DNA from: Halogranum amylolyticum
GTDB taxonomy: Archaea > Halobacteriota > Halobacteria > Halobacteriales > Haloferacaceae
Direction: 5' to 3'
NCBI RefSeq assembly: GCF_900110465.1
Contig: NZ_FODV01000003.1
Coordinates: forward strand, 402,383-466,382
DNA: 64,000 nt
The notes under the pieces were generated by a model, which searched no databases, was not told the DNA's origin, and saw only the letters and a list, made by a program, of their open reading frames with translations. Shown here piece by piece: positions 43,431 to 52,763 of the stretch (position 1 is its first letter; each line of letters begins with the position of its first letter). Made by a program: the position numbers and the translations under genes.

Positions 43431-44057
43431 CTACCGCTTCTTCAACGTCCCCGCGTCGTCGACGACGACGCCGCGGTCGACGGCGTGATCGACGATGCGA
43501 GCGACGTGCTCGTCCTCCAGTTCGTAGGCCCCGGCGGTCAACTCCTCGAACGCCGCGCGGTCGACGGGGAACTCGCGATTGCTCAGCAGTCGCATCACCG
43601 TCCGGAACTGGTCGGGTTCCTCGCCGATCTCGGACGCTTCGTCGGCGTCCTCGTCGACGACGCCGACCCCGTCGTCGGTCGACAGCGGGTCGCTTTCGTC
43701 GGTCTCGCCGCCCTCGACGGTCTCCGAGTCTCCCTCCCGGCCGATCGCGATCCCCTCGGCGCGGGCGGTCGGATCGACGGCGGCGCTGGTCGACGAGCGG
43801 TCGGCGTCGTCTGCGCCAGTCTCATCGGCCTCGGTCGTGGACACCGTGGGTTCGGCGTCGGCCGCCTCGTCGTTGACGACGGCGTCGGCGTCGCGTCGGA
43901 TGAACGGTTCGAGGACGCCTTCCAGCGTCGTCCGGCAGTGGTCACAGAGGGCGACACGGCGCTGGTCGGTGTCCGAGGAGAACAGGTCGTCGGGGACGAC
44001 CTCGAACGTCCCGACCGCGTCGTCGCCGCAGAAGTCACACGACTGAACTTCTCGCAT
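43431..44057 (-). CDS. Zinc-binding protein with C-terminal winged-helix-like domain
   Basis: A 208-residue protein beginning MREVQSCDFCGDDAVGTF, with a second pair CDHCRTTLEG, so Cys-X2-Cys ... Cys-X2-Cys binds one zinc (residues 7-40). A disordered acidic stretch of about 85 residues leads to a folded C-terminus (DQFRTVMRLLSNREFPVDRAAFEEL, HVARIVDHAVDRGVVVDD) that looks like a winged helix. Possibly a transcription or translation factor. It is divergent from the ACT/HTH gene at 44201 and convergent with the ABC permease. Confidence 0.72.
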   Translation of the reverse strand: MREVQSCDFCGDDAVGTFEVVPDDLFSSDTDQRRVALCDHCRTTLEGVLEPFIRRDADAVVNDEAADAEPTVSTTEADETGADDADRSSTSAAVDPTARAEGIAIGREGDSETVEGGETDESDPLSTDDGVGVVDEDADEASEIGEEPDQFRTVMRLLSNREFPVDRAAFEELTAGAYELEDEHVARIVDHAVDRGVVVDDAGTLKKR

Positions 44058-44200
44058 GACCGAGTGATTGCAGGTGGGGGCGAAAAGTGTGGGTGGTCGA
44101 CGGGGACGAGAGCCGGTAGCGCCCGGCAGCGACCGGTCGCGACGGACGGCCCTCACACCCACATGATTAAACCACCCGCTGGCCCACCTTCACGGTACGA

Positions 44201-44701
44201 ATGTTCGACGAGATCATGGGGAAGTTCGAGGGGAGTCCGAGTCAGCAGGCAGTGATCCGGCTACTGCTCGAACGGGGGTTCTCCGTCAACGACGAGGGGC
44301 GCGTCGTCTCCGGCGGCATCGAGATCCCGAACACCGGCATCGCCCGCGAGATCGGCGTCGACCGCCGCGTCGTCGACTCGACGACGAACGCCATCCTCGA
44401 GGACCCCGAACTGAAGCGCATCTTCCAGAACATCTCCTCGATCCCGAGTCTGATGGATCTCGCTCCCGTCCTCGATCTGACCGTCCTGACCGTCGAAGTC
44501 GAAGACGCCGACCAACCCGGCATCGTCGCGACGGTGACGTCGATGCTCGCGGACGCGGGTATCAGCATCCGCCAGACGGTCAGCGAGGACCCCGAGTTCA
44601 CCGACGACCCGAAACTCTACGTCGTCACCGACGACCCCATCCCCGGCGACCTGCTTGTCGAGATTCGGAGTCTCCCGTTCGTCCGCAAGATCGAGTTCTA
44701 A
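44201..44701 (+). CDS. HTH-ACT domain regulator of amino-acid metabolism (COG2150-like)
   Basis: A 166-residue protein. Residues 12-75 form a winged-helix-like unit (QQAVIRLLLERGFSVNDEG, IAREIGVDRRVVDSTTNAIL). Residues 92-166 are an ACT domain (LTVEVEDADQPGIVATVTSM, DAGISIRQTVSEDP). Archaeal proteins of this layout are annotated as predicted regulators of amino-acid metabolism; the ligand is probably an amino acid. None of the amino-acid genes in this window is next to it. TATA-like ATGATTAAACC lies about 35 bases upstream. Confidence 0.85.
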   Translation: MFDEIMGKFEGSPSQQAVIRLLLERGFSVNDEGRVVSGGIEIPNTGIAREIGVDRRVVDSTTNAILEDPELKRIFQNISSIPSLMDLAPVLDLTVLTVEVEDADQPGIVATVTSMLADAGISIRQTVSEDPEFTDDPKLYVVTDDPIPGDLLVEIRSLPFVRKIEF

Positions 44702-44779
44702 TACCCCGCTTTCGAGGCGTGTACCACTCGATTTCGGCAGAATAGACAGCCTCTTGTTTCTCCGCTTTGCAGCGGGAGT

Positions 44780-45229
44780 ATGAACGACACGACCGAAGCG
44801 GTGCTCCACTTCCTCGGCGTGCAGGGGACGCTCGTCGCCGCGCTCGTCCACCTCTGGGTCGGCGTCCCGCTGCTCGCCGTCTACCTCCCGCGCCTGGAGT
44901 TCTTCGACCCGCGCGGCTACCTGTTCGTCCCCTCTGCGCTCTTGCTTCTCGTCGTCGTCGCCGGACTCTATTTCGACCGAGCGGTCCGCCCGCTGCTGGC
45001 GCTGGGCGTCCTCGTCCTCCTCGGCTACGTCGCCGGATACGTCTGGTGGCATCTGGGCGACCACGGCGGAACCGTCCCCGGCGGCCACAGCCACGGGTCG
45101 CCCGTCTCGCTCGTCGTCGAGCACTTCGTCGACGACCCGCTCGCCTTCTTCACCATCGTCGTCGAACTCGTCGGCGCGGGGTCGCTCGCGGGACTGCTCG
45201 TCGGCGGGTACGGTCGCCAGAGCGAGTGA
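44780..45229 (+). CDS. Integral membrane protein of unknown function (149 aa)
   Basis: A 149-residue protein with about four membrane helices (residues 10-33, 48-68, 72-92, 120-145). Between helices 3 and 4 is an exposed His/Gly-rich loop (WWHLGDHGGTVPGGHSHGSP) that could bind metal, and HFVDDP follows. The family is not recognised. It is a single gene preceded by a TATA-like TAATACC only at a distance. Confidence 0.7.
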   Translation: MNDTTEAVLHFLGVQGTLVAALVHLWVGVPLLAVYLPRLEFFDPRGYLFVPSALLLLVVVAGLYFDRAVRPLLALGVLVLLGYVAGYVWWHLGDHGGTVPGGHSHGSPVSLVVEHFVDDPLAFFTIVVELVGAGSLAGLLVGGYGRQSE

Positions 45230-45366
45230 GTCCGGTCGGATGGCTGTGAGTACCCGGCGTCTCGGTCGCTTGCTGTCTCTGAGTCGACTAGATACAGACG
45301 GGATGTGTTCCGGTTGCTAGTCTATATCTAACTGGGCCTCCATGTCGTGCGTACGGTGAGTTCTGT

Positions 45367-45894
45367 ATGCCGCGAATCGTCTCGGAGCGAATGACCGCAC
45401 AGATCGACGGCGACTTCGTGGTGTTTCGAATCGGCATCCGAATCAACGCGTTCTGGAAGGTCCACGAGTGGCTCCCAGTGTTTCTCGCCATGCCACGGAT
45501 GCTACGCGAACTCGACGCGGACCCGGAGTCTGGTCTCCTCGGATACCAGACTCACTTCGGTGTCCGGAACCACATGCTGACCCAGTACTGGCGCTCGTTC
45601 GAGCATCTCCGGCAGTACGCACGGGATTCGGATGGCGAGCATCTCCCGGCGTGGAAGCGATTCAACCGAGAGGTCGGCAGCAGCGGCGACGTCGGTATCT
45701 GGCACGAGACGTTCCTCGTCAGAGACGGCGAGTACGAGGCCGTCTACAACAATATGCCACCGTTCGGTCTCGGAGATGTCGCCGAGTTGGTGCCTGCGTC
45801 CGGACGGTTCGAGACCGCAGCAGGGCGACTCGGCCGAACTCAGGGCGACGACCTGCCGGTGGACGAAGACGGAACACCGCCGACCGACTACTGA
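45367..45894 (+). CDS. DUF4188 domain protein
   Basis: A 175-residue soluble protein with the DUF4188 pattern: [76 protein letters not shown] and [18 protein letters not shown]. The fold is expected to be a dimeric ferredoxin-like barrel, as in small haem or monooxygenase-like proteins; some relatives are annotated as monooxygenases, but the activity is unproven. Confidence 0.83.
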   Translation: MPRIVSERMTAQIDGDFVVFRIGIRINAFWKVHEWLPVFLAMPRMLRELDADPESGLLGYQTHFGVRNHMLTQYWRSFEHLRQYARDSDGEHLPAWKRFNREVGSSGDVGIWHETFLVRDGEYEAVYNNMPPFGLGDVAELVPASGRFETAAGRLGRTQGDDLPVDEDGTPPTDY

Positions 45895-45954
45895 CGCGTC
45901 CCCCGTGACCGTCTTTCGAGAGGACTTATCCTCGCGGCCCACCTCCGCCGGAGT

Positions 45955-46584
45955 ATGACAGACGCCTACCGCACCGTCGCCGGCCGCGCCGAGGCATCCT
46001 TCGAAGTACAGGGCTCGGAGTTCGTCGGCTACGTCGCCCCCGCCGACACCGTCGAGGAGGCGGAGGCGTTCATCGACGAGGTTCGAGACCTCCACCCCGA
46101 GGCGACGCACAACGTCCCCGCCTACCGCGTCCCCGCCGGGGAGGCCTCCAGTCGACGTGCGCCCGGCGAGGTGATGCTGCGGGAGTACCAGAGCGACGAC
46201 GGCGAACCCACCGGATCGTCGGGAAAGCCGGCGCTGAACGTGCTCGTCCAACAGGAGCTCCGCAACGTCGTCGCCGTCGTCACGCGGTACTACGGCGGGA
46301 CGAACCTCGGCGTCGGCGGGCTCGCCCGGGCGTACAGCCGCGCCGTCAAGGAAGCAGTCGACGCCGCAGGCGTCGTCGAGGAGCTGCCACACGAGCGGTT
46401 CGGGGTCGTCGCCGAGTACGACGACTCCGGGACGGTCCGCGGCATCCTGGAGAGCACCGGCGTCGAGTTCGACGCGACCTACGAGGCGGACGTCCGTTTC
46501 GAAGTGCGCGTCCCCGTCGACGAGGCCGACGAGTTACGTGACCGACTCCGGAGTGCGACGAGCGGTCGGGTCGGAATCGAATAG
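45955..46584 (+). CDS. YigZ/IMPACT family protein
   Basis: A 209-residue protein with the two-domain IMPACT/YigZ structure. The first domain carries SEFVGYVAPADTVEEAEAFI and the signature EYQSDDGEPTGSSGKPALNVL, then VVAVVTRYYGGTNLGVGGL and RAYSRAVKEAV. The C-terminal DUF1949-like domain (FGVVAEYDDSGTVRGILES) follows. Bacterial YigZ and eukaryotic IMPACT bind nucleic acid or ribosome-linked proteins; the archaeal role is not known. Confidence 0.9.
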   Translation: MTDAYRTVAGRAEASFEVQGSEFVGYVAPADTVEEAEAFIDEVRDLHPEATHNVPAYRVPAGEASSRRAPGEVMLREYQSDDGEPTGSSGKPALNVLVQQELRNVVAVVTRYYGGTNLGVGGLARAYSRAVKEAVDAAGVVEELPHERFGVVAEYDDSGTVRGILESTGVEFDATYEADVRFEVRVPVDEADELRDRLRSATSGRVGIE

Positions 46585-46625
46585 CAGAGAGTCGAGAGAA
46601 GAGCGGAGGCGACTCGACCGTCGGT

Positions 46626-49334
46626 TCAGTCGGTCGTCGGCGTCGCCGACGCCGGTTCGGCGCGGTCGCCTTCCATCTGCCGGCGGTTACGGAGCGCCAG
46701 GGCACCGAACAACACTCCGCCGACGAGACGCAAGAGCAGATCGAGCGTCAGCACCTCGATACCGACGTTCGTGCCGGTCGCAGCGAGGATGGTGTACGCC
46801 GGATCGAGCAGCATCTGCGGCGCCATCAGGAGGATCGAGGAGACGGCGAACAGCGCACGCTCGAGTCCACTGACCGACGAGTAGAGATACCCGATGATCG
46901 TCGGCCCGAGCGCGAGCACGCCGAGGAACACCCCGGCGATGGGGATGACCACCTCCGGGATGAAGTAGCCGAGGTCGGCCACGTCTGCGAGGGTGATGAT
47001 GTGGTACTCCTCGGTGCTCTCCCCACGGATGAGCAGGATGCCGGGCGAGAAGACGAAGGCGAACGGGACGATCGCCTTGTTCAGCGAGAGCGAGAACGCC
47101 TCGATCCCCGTCTTGAACGGGTCGGACTTCGCGACCCCGGAGGCGGCGTAGGCCGCCACGGCGACCGGCGGCGTGATGTCTGCGATGACGCCGAAGTAGA
47201 GGATGAACAGGTGTGCTGCCAGAAGCGGGATGTTGGCGAGTTCGGCGATGGCACCGCCGAGCAGCGCGACGAGGATGATGTACGTCACCGTCGTCGGCAT
47301 CCCCATCCCGAGGATGATCGAGGAGACCGCGGTGATGAGGAGCAGCAGGATGAGCGACCCGCCAGAGACGGCCTCGATGAGCGCGACGAGGTTCGGTCCG
47401 AGGCCGGAGACGCTGATGACGCCGGGGATGACGCCCGCGGCGGCGACGGCGATGACGACCACCGTCGCGGTTCGCGCACCGGACTCCATCGCCTTCAGGA
47501 CGAACGTCCCGAAGCGGTAGGCGTTGTTGCTGGCGAGCGAGCGGCGGCCGAACGCGTCGGCAGTCGTCTCGGCGGCGTCGTCGACGGCAGCGTCGTACTC
47601 CAGCAGCGGTGCCGGGAGACGCGGCCGCGCGACGAGGAACGCCGCGCTCACGAGGATAATGATGATGCCGAGCTGTCCGGCCGCGGCGTCGAGCGCGGCG
47701 CGGGCCGAGACGCCGCCGGTTCCCGCGCCGGTCACCGCGCCGACGATACCCGCCCCGGTCAGATACTGAGCGACCGCCTCGAACGCGAACAGCGTGCCGA
47801 TAGTGCCCAACAGCGGCACGCGCGTCCGGTCGTTGTAGGTGGCGACGAGGGCGATGAGCGCGACGATGGCGACGATTGTGTACCACGCCGACCGCGACAC
47901 CGAGTAACGGATCCCGATCAGGTAGACGAGCAGCAGTCCGATGGGCGCGAGGTAGAACCAGCCGGTCCGCAGGTGGTCCCAGACGGCGACGAGCTCGGAG
48001 TCTTCGACGCCGGCGATCCCCGCTCGTGACGCTTCGAGGTGGACCATCACCCAGACGCCGAAGAAGAAGACGATGGCGGGGATGGCCGCGGCGATGATGA
48101 CGACGTCGTAGGAGACGCCGACGAACTCGACGATGAGGAACGCCGCAGCGCCCATCACCGGCGGGAGGATCTGCCCCCCGGAGGAGGCGGAGGCCTCGAC
48201 GCCGCCGGCGAACTCCGGTCGGTACCCCGAGCGCTTCATCAGCGGGATGGTGAACGCGCCGGTCGTGACCGTGTTGGCGATCGAGGAACCGCTGATGGTC
48301 CCCATGAACCCCGACGAGAGGATACTCGCCTTCGCGGGGCCACCTTTCCGCGACCCGGTCATCGAGTAGGCGAGGTCGATGAACCACTGCCCCGCGCCGC
48401 TCATCTCGAGGAACGCCCCGAACAGGACGAAGATGTAGATGTAGCGGACGCTCACTTCGACGGGGACGCCGAAGACGCCGTTAGCGGTGTTGTACCAGAG
48501 GTTCTGGATGACGGAGTCCCACGACGCCGACGGCGTCGAGAGGATTCCCAGATACGGCAGGTCCTGCGGGATGTTGCTCGCGTACCGCGCGTAGAGGATG
48601 AACACCGAGACGATGCTCATGAGCAGCGTCCCGAGCGTCCGCCGCGTAGCCTCGAGCACGAGCAGGACGCCGATCGCGCCCAGCACGGTCGCGTACGAGG
48701 TCTCGTCGAGCGGGATACCGAGCGCCGAGACGGCGTCGACGAGGGGGGCGAGGAACGGGTAGATCTCGCCGGTGGTGCGGCCCGAGCCGAGACCGAGCGC
48801 GCGCATCCGCTGGATCTCGTCGTAGTCGGTGATCATGTACGCTGCCGTCAACATCGACAGCAGCGCGAGAACGACGTCGACGGGCGTCACTCGCTGGCGG
48901 TGAGGGTCGGTGATCGCCCAGCGGACCCCCGAGCGGACGCGCGTCGCTGCCCGGGTCATCGGGTGCGACGCGCCGAAGCGGTTGTCTAGATTCGAGACGA
49001 CCGGCGAGAGTCGTCGCGAGAAGAAGCCGTCGCTCGACGTCGCCGGATAGAGCATGAACGCGAGGATGAGCGCGAAGACGACGTGGATCGCGCGGATCTG
49101 CAGCGGCTGGAGCGCGGCGAGGCGGAACGTTCCCACGACGGGCAGCGTCACCTCGAAGATGAACCCGCGGGCGGCGAGCCACATCTGGAACGCCGAGAAC
49201 AGAATCCCGACGAGGGCGACGACGACGGCGGCGACGCCGCGGAGACTTCGCTTTCGCTCCAGTTCGTCGATGAGTTCCTGTTTCTCCTCCTCGGAGAGCT
49301 CTTCGTCTTCGGGTCGGCTGTCGTCGGTGGTCAT
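46626..49334 (-). CDS. TRAP transporter fused permease (TAXI type)
   Basis: A 902-residue integral membrane protein combining the small (DctQ-like) and large (DctM-like) TRAP subunits, as in TAXI-TRAP systems. The DctM part has GSSIANTVTTGAFTIPLMK and GYRPEFAGGVEASASSGGQ, ILPPVMGAAAFLIVEF, and later LGMGMPTTVTYIILVALLGG and DITPPVAVAAYAASGVAKSDP. The N-terminal 30 residues are acidic (EDEELSEEEKQELIDEL). It is the last gene of an operon with the binding protein (49922) and the DUF1850 protein (49331), the latter overlapping it by ATGA. Uptake is driven by Na+ or H+; the substrate (organic acid or amino acid) is unknown. Confidence 0.93.
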   Translation of the reverse strand: MTTDDSRPEDEELSEEEKQELIDELERKRSLRGVAAVVVALVGILFSAFQMWLAARGFIFEVTLPVVGTFRLAALQPLQIRAIHVVFALILAFMLYPATSSDGFFSRRLSPVVSNLDNRFGASHPMTRAATRVRSGVRWAITDPHRQRVTPVDVVLALLSMLTAAYMITDYDEIQRMRALGLGSGRTTGEIYPFLAPLVDAVSALGIPLDETSYATVLGAIGVLLVLEATRRTLGTLLMSIVSVFILYARYASNIPQDLPYLGILSTPSASWDSVIQNLWYNTANGVFGVPVEVSVRYIYIFVLFGAFLEMSGAGQWFIDLAYSMTGSRKGGPAKASILSSGFMGTISGSSIANTVTTGAFTIPLMKRSGYRPEFAGGVEASASSGGQILPPVMGAAAFLIVEFVGVSYDVVIIAAAIPAIVFFFGVWVMVHLEASRAGIAGVEDSELVAVWDHLRTGWFYLAPIGLLLVYLIGIRYSVSRSAWYTIVAIVALIALVATYNDRTRVPLLGTIGTLFAFEAVAQYLTGAGIVGAVTGAGTGGVSARAALDAAAGQLGIIIILVSAAFLVARPRLPAPLLEYDAAVDDAAETTADAFGRRSLASNNAYRFGTFVLKAMESGARTATVVVIAVAAAGVIPGVISVSGLGPNLVALIEAVSGGSLILLLLITAVSSIILGMGMPTTVTYIILVALLGGAIAELANIPLLAAHLFILYFGVIADITPPVAVAAYAASGVAKSDPFKTGIEAFSLSLNKAIVPFAFVFSPGILLIRGESTEEYHIITLADVADLGYFIPEVVIPIAGVFLGVLALGPTIIGYLYSSVSGLERALFAVSSILLMAPQMLLDPAYTILAATGTNVGIEVLTLDLLLRLVGGVLFGALALRNRRQMEGDRAEPASATPTTD

Positions 49335-49834
49335 GGCATCATTCGCTGTAGTATACTGCGGTGTTCCACGTGGATTCGGACGGTCTCGCCGTCGGAGCGC
49401 GCGACGAGGTCGTACGTCTCGTCGCCGACGTGGAGTCTGTGCCCGGCGACGTCGCCCGGCGAGACGTACAGGTCGGCGAGTCGGACGTCGTCGGGGTGGG
49501 AGATGAAACTCCCGTTCTCACGGGTGACGTTCGCCTGCGCCGGGAACCCCCACCCGTACGACGAGAACTCCATGCGCGTCATCACGAGTCGATCGCCCCG
49601 GACGGCGTAGACGTCGCGGACCGGACTCCCCTCCACGCTGTGGTTGTACGCCAGCGTCACCGTCGTCCCGTTCTCGACCGGTGCGACGAGCAGTCGTTCG
49701 CCGGTGTCGGCGTCTTCGACGACGAGGGCACGTTCCGGCGACGTCGCCGCCGCTCCTCCGGCGAGGACGAGTGCGAGAACGAGCAGTGACGCGAGTGCGA
49801 GACCGACCGTCCGTCGATCGGTGCCGTCGCTCAT
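49331..49834 (-). CDS. DUF1850 protein of the TRAP-TAXI operon
   Basis: A 167-residue exported protein: one N-terminal hydrophobic helix (LALASLLVLALVLAGGAAA) and then a beta-rich domain with LAYNHSVEGSPVRDVYAV, RMEFSSYGWGFPA and HPDDVRLADLYVSPGDVA, as in DUF1850. The gene is usual between the binding protein and permease in TAXI operons, suggesting a part in substrate delivery, though its role is not proven. ATG at 49834 is preferred to GTG at 49843. Confidence 0.85.
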   Translation of the reverse strand: MSDGTDRRTVGLALASLLVLALVLAGGAAATSPERALVVEDADTGERLLVAPVENGTTVTLAYNHSVEGSPVRDVYAVRGDRLVMTRMEFSSYGWGFPAQANVTRENGSFISHPDDVRLADLYVSPGDVAGHRLHVGDETYDLVARSDGETVRIHVEHRSILQRMMP

Positions 49835-49921
49835 CGGCGGCACAGAAAACAGGTGGTCAGTCTGAAGTACATCTGTACGGATCAGTGAACCGGATACCGG
49901 TGTGTGGCTGTTCGAGCGGCG

Positions 49922-51070
49922 TTAGCTCGACTCAGTGCCGGTAGTCTCGGTGCCGGTGGTCTCGGTGCCGGTAGTCTCGGTGCCGGTAGTCTCGGTGCCG
50001 GTGGTCTCGGTGCCGGTAGTCGTCTCGTTACCGCTGCCACCGGTTCCGGCCGAGTCGAAGTACGCCTGCGCGCCGGGGTGGAGTTCGATGGACATCCCGT
50101 CCTGTGCGCTCTCGGCGTTGATGAACTCCTGCTTGATGTTGAGCTGGTCGGTGTTCTCGAAGATGGCCTCGGTGACCGCCTGGACGACCTCTTCGGACAC
50201 TCCTTCGTGCGTCCCGATCATCGCCTGCACGGCGACGGTCGGGACGGGTTCGTCGATGCCGCTGTAGGTCCCCGCCGGGATCTCGTCGTCGGCGAAGTAC
50301 GACCCGGCCTGCTTGACCTGCTCGCGGGCGTCGCCGGAGATCGGGACGATGCGGATGTTGCTGTTGTTGGCGAGGTCCTCGATCGCACCGACCGGCCACC
50401 CGCCGACGACGAACGCCGCGTCGACGTCGCCGTTCTGGATCTGCTCTGCGGCCTGCGAGAAGTCGGTGTTCTGCTCGGTGTAGTCCTCGACGCCGACCGC
50501 CTGCAGGATCTGTTTCGCGTCGACCTGCGTTCCGCTCCCGAGGTCGCCAGTGTTGACCGTCGCGCCGCTGAGGTCCTGGATCGACTGGATGTCGGAGTTT
50601 CCGGGCGTCACTACGTGGATGGTCTCCGGGTACAGTGTCGCGACACCCTTGATGCTCGGGATGGCCTGCCCCTGGAACGCCTCGATCCCCTCGCCGTTGA
50701 CGGCGAAGTAGGCGACGTCGTTCTGCAGGAGCGCGAAGTCGGCGCTGCCGTTGCCGAGGCTGCCGGCGTTCTCGACGCTGGCCCCCGTCGACTGCACCTG
50801 CAGGGAGTAGTCGGTGTTGGCCTCGACGATGCTCTTGAACTGGTTCGACAGCGGGTAGTACGTGCCGCCGGTGCCGCCGGCGTGCCAGGTCAGCTGGTTG
50901 CTGCCGCCGTTTCCGCCGTCGCCGCCGTCACCGCTCGTCGTCCCTGTTCCGTCGCCGCCGTCGCCGCCGTCGCCACCGTCGCCACCGTCACCGGCACAGC
51001 CGGCCAGTCCGGCGATGCCGACGAGACCGGTCGCTGCGACGAACTCTCTGCGGTTAATATCTCTTTGCAT
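49922..51070 (-). CDS. TAXI family TRAP transporter substrate-binding lipoprotein
   Basis: A 382-residue binding protein. The N-terminus has a twin-arginine motif (NRREFVAATG) and lipobox LAGC, followed by a Gly/Asp-rich spacer (GDGGDGGDGG repeats) to about residue 58. The mature domain starts LTWHAGGTGGTYYPLSNQF and has the TAXI signatures STGASVENAGSLGNGSADFA, TPGNSDIQSIQDLSGATVN and VVGGWPVGAIEDLA. The C-terminus is a Thr/Gly/Glu pentapeptide repeat (TETTG x5). Both low-complexity ends are probably flexible tethers. It is first in the TRAP operon; the promoter is in the AT-rich region 51071-51130. Confidence 0.92.
   Translation of the reverse strand: MQRDINRREFVAATGLVGIAGLAGCAGDGGDGGDGGDGGDGTGTTSGDGGDGGNGGSNQLTWHAGGTGGTYYPLSNQFKSIVEANTDYSLQVQSTGASVENAGSLGNGSADFALLQNDVAYFAVNGEGIEAFQGQAIPSIKGVATLYPETIHVVTPGNSDIQSIQDLSGATVNTGDLGSGTQVDAKQILQAVGVEDYTEQNTDFSQAAEQIQNGDVDAAFVVGGWPVGAIEDLANNSNIRIVPISGDAREQVKQAGSYFADDEIPAGTYSGIDEPVPTVAVQAMIGTHEGVSEEVVQAVTEAIFENTDQLNIKQEFINAESAQDGMSIELHPGAQAYFDSAGTGGSGNETTTGTETTGTETTGTETTGTETTGTETTGTESS
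49935..50024. repeat. Six 15-bp tandem repeats at the 3' end of the TAXI gene
   Basis: GTGCCGGT(A/G)GTCTCG is repeated head-to-tail six times, the last copy diverged. Units alternate A or G at one position. They encode the pentapeptide TTGTE on the minus strand. Slippage could change copy number without breaking the frame. Confidence 0.92.
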
Positions 51071-51390
51071 AGGCTTCTATTACTTACAGTCACTACTTAT
51101 GCTTGTCCATGTTTTTTAGCCATGTCTATTCTTTTACCAACATCGGCAAATTGTATTAATTTCTCGTTCGCTTTCCTCACCGACCGAGGCAAAAAATCAC
51201 TGATACGTCCGCTATCGTTGGCCTCTACGACCGGTTTCCACACCCGTGAGTACCGTTCTCAACGGAGCGGTTCGGTGGTCGAGTTCGACACCGGTCTCTC
51301 GCGACTTCTCGCGTCCGAGTACTGCGGTTTCGACCGGAAACGAAGGGGTTCGATGCGGAGAGGAGGGCGCCGAAACAGTTCGGATCGCAG
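51071..51390. promoter_or_regulatory. Intergenic region: TRAP promoter, AT-rich patch, ORB-like motif
   Basis: 51071-51215 is markedly AT-rich for this genome. On the minus strand, GCATAAGTAG at about 51092-51101 is a TATA candidate for the TRAP operon, roughly 25-30 bases before its ATG. No gene was found. An inverted ORB-like motif lies at 51327-51352, between this promoter and the upp stop codon. Confidence 0.6.
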
Positions 51391-52068
51391 TTATTTCGTC
51401 CGGAACGCGCGGTCGCCGGCGTCGCCGAGTCCGGGGACGATGAACCCCTCCTCGTTGAGGTAGTCGTCGATGGCGACCGTCAGCAGGTCGGCCTCGGGGA
51501 ACTGCTCGCCGACGCGGAGCAGTCCGTCGGGCGCGCTGACCGCCGAGAGGACGAACAGGTTCTCGTAGTCGGGAGCCTCTTCGAGGACGTGTTCGAGGAC
51601 GGTACACATCGTGCTGCCCGTCGCGAGCATCGGATCGGCCACGATGACGGTGTCCGTCTCGCTGATCTCGGGCAGTTTCACGTAGTCGATGGTGATGGGG
51701 AACTGTCCTTCCTCGTCCATCCCGGCCTCCTCGTTACGGCCGGCGCTGATGACGCCCTGCTTCGCCCGCGGGAACGCCTTCAGCAGCCCCTCGACGAACG
51801 GCGTCGCCGCCCGGAGCACGTTGATGATGACGACGTCGTCGAGTCCCTTGACGCGCTCGCCGGTCGTCTCCTCGAGCGGCGTCTGAATGGTGACGTACTC
51901 GGTGTCCATCGCGCCGTCGATGATCTCGTAGCCGCAGATGCGGCCGAGCTTGACGAGTCCCTTCCGGAACGCGACCTGTTCGGTCTCGACGTCGCGGAGT
52001 CTCGAGAGCGTGTCCTTGGCGAGCGCGTGGGTGATGAGATGCGCGTCGTCTCGGTCTTCGATAGGCAT
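51391..52068 (-). CDS. upp: Uracil phosphoribosyltransferase
   Basis: It salvages uracil with PRPP to form UMP. The 225-residue protein has the PRTase fold with [20 protein letters not shown], the substrate loop [31 protein letters not shown], the PRPP-binding motif [17 protein letters not shown] near 131-147, and the uracil-binding end [17 protein letters not shown]. The start ATG is at 52068. A small membrane-protein gene lies 59 bases upstream in the same direction. Confidence 0.95.
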   Translation of the reverse strand: MPIEDRDDAHLITHALAKDTLSRLRDVETEQVAFRKGLVKLGRICGYEIIDGAMDTEYVTIQTPLEETTGERVKGLDDVVIINVLRAATPFVEGLLKAFPRAKQGVISAGRNEEAGMDEEGQFPITIDYVKLPEISETDTVIVADPMLATGSTMCTVLEHVLEEAPDYENLFVLSAVSAPDGLLRVGEQFPEADLLTVAIDDYLNEEGFIVPGLGDAGDRAFRTK

Positions 52069-52127
52069 TGTGTGAAACGCGGTACGTCGAACGACATAAG
52101 TTACCTCCTTCCGCCGCTGTGGCCCCG

Positions 52128-52307
52128 CTACCGTATCACGAGGTGCGTGATGACCATCAGCACCGCGGCGGCGACGGCGACGCGCCCCACCGAGAAGGGG
52201 AAGATACCGACGAAGTCGAGCCCCCAGACGACGACGGCCGCGAACGCCGTCGACAACACGAGGTTCATCACGAACAGCACTCGGGGGTCTCCCTTCGAGT
52301 TTGCCAT
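52128..52307 (-). CDS. 59-residue two-span membrane protein upstream of upp
   Basis: The frame encodes [20 protein letters not shown], a first helix ([20 protein letters not shown]), a short loop ([13 protein letters not shown]) and a second helix ([17 protein letters not shown]). Start ATG 52307, stop TAG 52128-52130. Two clean helices, a normal start and co-orientation with upp support a real gene. The function is unknown; the pairing with upp could mean a membrane role in uracil uptake, but the protein is too small to be a transporter by itself. Confidence 0.68.
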   Translation of the reverse strand: MANSKGDPRVLFVMNLVLSTAFAAVVVWGLDFVGIFPFSVGRVAVAAAVLMVITHLVIR

Positions 52308-52350
52308 GCCGCCTGTGGTGAACCCCCGAACTTAGTTTCTTGGTCCTGCC

Positions 52351-52683
52351 GTGCCTACTTCCGTCGTGCCGTTCCGCAACCGCGAGGGGGCCGCCGTCGA
52401 CCCGGTTCCGTACCTCGTGGTGGCGTCGCTCGCGTTTCTCCTCTGTTTCTCCTTCGGGCCGGTGTACTGTCTCGCGCTCGGCTCGTCGCTCCCTGTCGCG
52501 GTCGCCGCCACGACGCTCGTCTTCGCGCTGGTCGCCGTCGGCGCGTACCACCAGATGGTCTGGACCACCCGCCCGGAGCTCCACGGTGAGGTTCCCGCCG
52601 TACAGCGACTCCACCGGCTGTTCTACCTCGGGGTGCTCTTCGCGCTCGTCTTCCTCGCGCTGTCGCTGCCGCTTCTCCTGTAG
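52351..52683 (+). CDS. Small integral membrane protein (110 aa)
   Basis: A 110-residue protein with three membrane helices (about 23-45 [20 protein letters not shown], 48-68, 88-110) and an amphipathic [20 protein letters not shown] loop. Starts at GTG 52351 or, more consistent with a leaderless transcript from CTTAGTTTCT at 52331-52340, at GTG 52366. Not recognised. It is divergent from the gene at 52128. Confidence 0.68.
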   Translation: MPTSVVPFRNREGAAVDPVPYLVVASLAFLLCFSFGPVYCLALGSSLPVAVAATTLVFALVAVGAYHQMVWTTRPELHGEVPAVQRLHRLFYLGVLFALVFLALSLPLLL

Positions 52684-52763
52684 GGATCCGCTCGGATGGA
52701 CGACGCGCCCGACCGCCGACCGTCGACCCCGTCGCTTTTCTCCCCGGACCGAGACGCCGACCC

